IMG/VR virus record: IMGVR_UViG_3300032050_000493
Location: 1 to 33,021 of that record
Origin: a virus
Length of the DNA: 33,021 nucleotides
Direction: 5' to 3' (one strand)
Of this stretch, positions 31,225 through 33,021 are shown one piece after another. The position numbers were made by a program, and so were the translations under genes. Each line of letters begins with the position of its first letter. Position 1 is the first letter of the stretch. The notes beneath the pieces were generated by a model that worked only from the letters and a program-made list of their open reading frames with translations, did not search any database and was not told the DNA's origin.

Positions 31225-31482
31225 TTGAATAACAAACTGACTGCGTCCCAAAGAAATCACCTTACACGCGTTAAATCGTTGCCCTGTGGCGTTTGTGGCG
31301 TGTCTGAACCCTCAGATGCCCACCACATAGAACAAGGCCTGCAATACCTTTGTATTCCGCTCTGTAAGGATTGCCACCAAGGCAGCCATAACGGCATTCA
31401 TGGTCGCAAATCCATATGGAATGCAACCAAACAAACTGAACTAACGGTACTCAATGACACAATCCAAAAACTCCTCCGATAG
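31225..31482 (+). CDS. Ref/HNH-like zinc nuclease
   Basis: 85 residues from a TTG at 31225 (GGA six bases upstream); another TTG at 31213 would add four residues, and no ATG exists. RVKSLPCGVCG, SDAHHIEQGLQYLCIPLC and KDCHQGSHNGIHGRK form two CxxC/CxxCH zinc knuckles with an HH and HNGIHG catalytic region. This is the layout of Ref-type (RecA-dependent) nucleases and related phage HNH proteins. It would act in recombination with the ERF system. It overlaps the RusA-like gene by 29 bases. Confidence 0.75.
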   Translation: MNNKLTASQRNHLTRVKSLPCGVCGVSEPSDAHHIEQGLQYLCIPLCKDCHQGSHNGIHGRKSIWNATKQTELTVLNDTIQKLLR

Positions 31483-31813
31483 ACTTAGCCTGCCTTGGCC
31501 GCCTAAAGAACTAAGCCCCAATTATTCTGGGCATTGGGCTCCGCAAGCAGCTGCCAAGAAAAAGTATCGGTTTGCAGTCCGCATCCTAGCTATGCAGCAT
31601 CCGCAGCCAATACCGGAAGAAGGCCCTATTTATTTGGAAGTTGAGTTTTACCAGCCAGATAACCGGGCGCGAGATCAAGACAATATGATTGCAGCATTTA
31701 AAGCTGGTCAAGACGGTCTGGCCGATGCCTGGAAGATTAACGACAAACGAATTAATTGCACATACAAATTTAGCCAGCAAAAGGGCGGTATGGTAAAAGT
31801 AAAGGTTTTATAG
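31454..31813 (+). CDS. rusA: RusA-like Holliday junction resolvase
   Basis: 119 residues, the usual RusA length. The family core is clear: LPWPPKELSPNYSGHWA near the N-terminus, ARDQDNMIAAFKAGQDGLAD with the acidic D-x-D-N site, and DAWKINDKRIN. RusA-family enzymes form dimers that cut four-way junctions, which clears branched DNA before packaging. It follows the Ref-like nuclease, and together with ERF, exonuclease and SSB it completes the phage recombination kit. Confidence 0.9.
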   Translation: MTQSKNSSDRLSLPWPPKELSPNYSGHWAPQAAAKKKYRFAVRILAMQHPQPIPEEGPIYLEVEFYQPDNRARDQDNMIAAFKAGQDGLADAWKINDKRINCTYKFSQQKGGMVKVKVL

Positions 31814-31826
31814 GGAACTGTTTATT

Positions 31827-32066
31827 ATGAAAAAGATGAAACGCCGACCACGGCTTGCGCAAGATATTTTGTCCTTGCTTGAGCAAAAACCCAACATTAC
31901 GCAAGCTGAGATTGCAAAAGAACTGCTGGCCAAACCCCATTCTATTAAAGCGGTATTATGGAAATTAGTGCATCAACAGAATAAAATTGTTGCTACAAAA
32001 GGCGCAAAAGCAGATAAAATGACAGGGCCGAAGGTCATTAATATGTACTGTTTGAAGGAATTATGA
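31827..32066 (+). CDS. Small winged helix-turn-helix protein
   Basis: 79 residues. A basic start (MKKMKRRPRLAQDI) leads to a winged HTH: LLEQKPNITQAEIAKELLAK, then HSIKAVLWKLVHQQNKIVAT, with a beta wing ending in MYCLKEL. It is a likely DNA-binding regulator of the late switch or of the early operators. The ACTGTTTATT before its ATG resembles half of the GTAAAC-x-GTTTAC operator. Its stop overlaps the next start. Confidence 0.65.
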   Translation: MKKMKRRPRLAQDILSLLEQKPNITQAEIAKELLAKPHSIKAVLWKLVHQQNKIVATKGAKADKMTGPKVINMYCLKEL

Positions 32067-32419
32067 AAGACATCGAAGCATTCTCGCTGGCATTACTTAA
32101 CTCTGCAACCTGCGCTCATTTGCAGCATTGGCAGACCAAAAGCTATGCGCAGCATAAGGCCTTGGCAAAATACTATAACGCCATACCAGACCTTGTAGAC
32201 CAACTGGTTGAATCTTGGATGGGTAAGTATGGCCCAGTAGGCGATTTTGAAGAAGAATTTGAGATAGAAAAAGACCCCATCAAATATTTTAAAGCCCTAC
32301 AAAAGTATGTAAAAGAAAACCGTAAACACTTGCCAAAAGACACCGAATTACAGAATACTATTGACGAAATTACCGATTTAATCGACTCTTTGCTGTATAA
32401 ACTGCAACAACTCTCATAA
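32063..32419 (+). CDS. Helical bundle protein (DUF5856-like, ferritin-like plan)
   Basis: 118 residues in four helices. The first carries LALLNSATCAHLQHWQTKSY, then AQHKALAKYYNAIPDLVDQL. The repeated H-x-x-H-W-x-T-x-S-Y-A-x-H pattern is typical of DUF5856-type proteins, which have a Dps/ferritin-like four-helix layout. The middle is acidic (GDFEEEFEIEKDPIKYF). Function in phages is unknown. It is coupled to the HTH gene by a four-base overlap and is followed by AAGGAACCC before the next gene. Confidence 0.7.
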   Translation: MKDIEAFSLALLNSATCAHLQHWQTKSYAQHKALAKYYNAIPDLVDQLVESWMGKYGPVGDFEEEFEIEKDPIKYFKALQKYVKENRKHLPKDTELQNTIDEITDLIDSLLYKLQQLS

Positions 32420-32430
32420 GGAACCCAAAA

Positions 32431-32604
32431 ATGAACACATTTAACTGCCCAAAAGACTGCAACGATAATCCTGGTCGCAAAGAAAAAACCAAAAACGCCG
32501 TGATGCAAGAAGGCAAAAACAAGCCAATGGGCGAGAAAATTACCATGAAAGGTCGCGATACCAAGATGGGTACAAACAATTCTGGCGAAATGTACCAGAA
32601 GTGA
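32431..32604 (+). CDS. Hypothetical small polar protein (57 aa)
   Basis: The product begins MNTFNCPKDCNDNPGRKEKT and continues through a K/N/M-rich sequence to SGEMYQK. It has two cysteines near the start and no membrane segment, and is probably disordered. The site AAGGAACCC precedes its ATG by six bases. Its TGA overlaps a GTG start for the next gene. No family recognised. Confidence 0.55.
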   Translation: MNTFNCPKDCNDNPGRKEKTKNAVMQEGKNKPMGEKITMKGRDTKMGTNNSGEMYQK

Positions 32605-32798
32605 ATTGCGGAAATTGCCAGTTTTTTCAGGGTACGCAGTTCGGCCATTGCCGGCGCTACCCTGAAACAGTAACCAAACAGGCTGGGATGTGGTGCGGAG
32701 AACACCAAGTCGTGGTGCCTCCGCAGCCAATATTCACGGAATTGGCAGCCACTCCAGCACCCAAAAGGCGCAAGAAAAATGATACGACCGCTGCGTGA
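32601..32798 (+). CDS. Small cysteine-rich (zinc-ribbon-like) protein
   Basis: 65 residues from a GTG that overlaps the previous stop (GTGA). The start MNCGNCQFFQGTQFGHCRRY with PETV and MWCGEH gives a C-x-x-C, C, C arrangement (Cys3, Cys6, Cys17, Cys32) that could bind one zinc or an iron-sulfur cluster. The C-terminus is Pro-rich and basic (KRRKKND). Short phage proteins with this C-x-x-C-x-F-F and C-R-R-Y-P pattern are common and unassigned. It overlaps the groES start by 20 bases. Confidence 0.65.
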   Translation: MNCGNCQFFQGTQFGHCRRYPETVTKQAGMWCGEHQVVVPPQPIFTELAATPAPKRRKKNDTTAA

Positions 32799-33021
32799 CC
32801 GAATCGTTGTAAGACCCGTTGAGCGGGTTAAGAGCCAGGTGATTGAAGTCATCATGGATGAACTACCCAATATCGGCGAGGTATTGGCCGTGGGGCCTGG
32901 CGAGATTGACAAAAAAGGCCGGTTGATTCCTAATCCTATAGAAATAGGCCAGAGAATCCGATTTGGGGGCGCGGAGGATTATTTGTCTTACCCTAGATTT
33001 GAGATTAACGGCGAAGAATAC
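32779..33021 (+). CDS. groES: GroES-like co-chaperonin, N-terminal part (continues at base 155)
   Basis: The first 81 codons are present. The start MIRPLRDRIVVRPVERVKSQ aligns with the GroES N-terminus (NIRPLHDRVIVK), and PNIGEVLAVGPGE begins the barrel's next strand. The GroEL-binding mobile loop is four residues shorter than in E. coli, and its GGIVL is replaced by VIEVI, which keeps a hydrophobic contact. The gene is cut by the contig end and continues at 155-214 for a total of 100 residues. It starts within the end of the Cys-rich protein gene and leads into the small basic genes at 198. Confidence 0.92.
   Translation, partial: MIRPLRDRIVVRPVERVKSQVIEVIMDELPNIGEVLAVGPGEIDKKGRLIPNPIEIGQRIRFGGAEDYLSYPRFEINGEEY
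32868..33021. repeat. Direct terminal repeat, right copy (contig circularisation)
   Basis: This copy is identical to bases 1-154 at 150 of 154 positions. Trimming one copy gives a circular sequence of 32,867 bases. Confidence 0.9.

Noticed and set aside
32173-32912. Long leftward frames (about 180 codons) opposite the last genes
   Set aside because: Mirror-image frames of coding sequence: no ribosome sites, odd composition, and they contradict six coupled rightward genes including groES.
1-33021. Integrase, attachment site or lysogeny repressor
   Set aside because: No tyrosine or serine recombinase motif and no CI-like repressor was seen. The small HTH proteins are not enough to call the phage temperate.

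Overview
The window is essentially one complete genome of a short-tailed (P22-like, podovirus-type) double-stranded DNA phage. The first 154 and last 154 bases are the same segment of a GroES gene with four differences, so the contig closes into a circle of about 32.87 kb. Gene content (P22-type portal, scaffold, coat, gp4 and gp10 tail proteins; M15 endolysin; 3-TM holin; lipoprotein with a lipobox) points to a Gram-negative host. Several small proteins resemble families I associate with freshwater bacterial phages, but nothing in the window fixes the host genus. I found no integrase, CI-type repressor, DNA polymerase, RNA polymerase, tRNA or CRISPR array, so the phage looks lytic and reliant on host polymerases.

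Layout. (1) 198-2393, rightward: three tiny lysine-rich proteins and a large protein with a HEIQH metallopeptidase-like domain. (2) 2368-2757, leftward: an island of three overlapping mini-genes behind a palindromic operator. (3) 2861-9186, rightward: terminase, portal, scaffold, coat and a small head protein, closed by a terminator. (4) 9251-23098: glycosyltransferase, tail fibre and accessory proteins, the gp4- and gp10-like tail hub, three ejection-type internal virion proteins, and a collar-domain fibre. (5) 23100-25461: lysis block of small membrane proteins, holin and endolysin. (6) 25466-28677, leftward: early operon with lipoprotein, SSB, YqaJ exonuclease, ERF annealase and small regulators. 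(7) 28678-29370: a 690-base control region with no gene. It holds the leftward early promoter, four 21-bp iterons, an extended -10 promoter, and a stretch with extensive nested self-complementarity and a pseudoknot, probably a large structured RNA. (8) 29371 to the end, rightward: replication-associated protein, DpdA-like transglycosylase, QueD-like enzyme, Ref-like nuclease, RusA resolvase and small proteins ending in groES.

How it works together. The leftward operon supplies an exonuclease/annealase/SSB recombination set. The rightward early operon supplies replication and Holliday-junction functions, plus a compact dpdA-queD pair that probably puts a 7-deazaguanine base into phage DNA using host-made precursors. 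The late region builds a P22-style virion, with a phage co-chaperonin available for folding. The most novel-looking items are the structured RNA with its iteron array, the dpdA-queD pair whose QueD lacks the usual cysteine, and a 65-70 residue beta-rich module inserted once in gp4 and twice in gp10.
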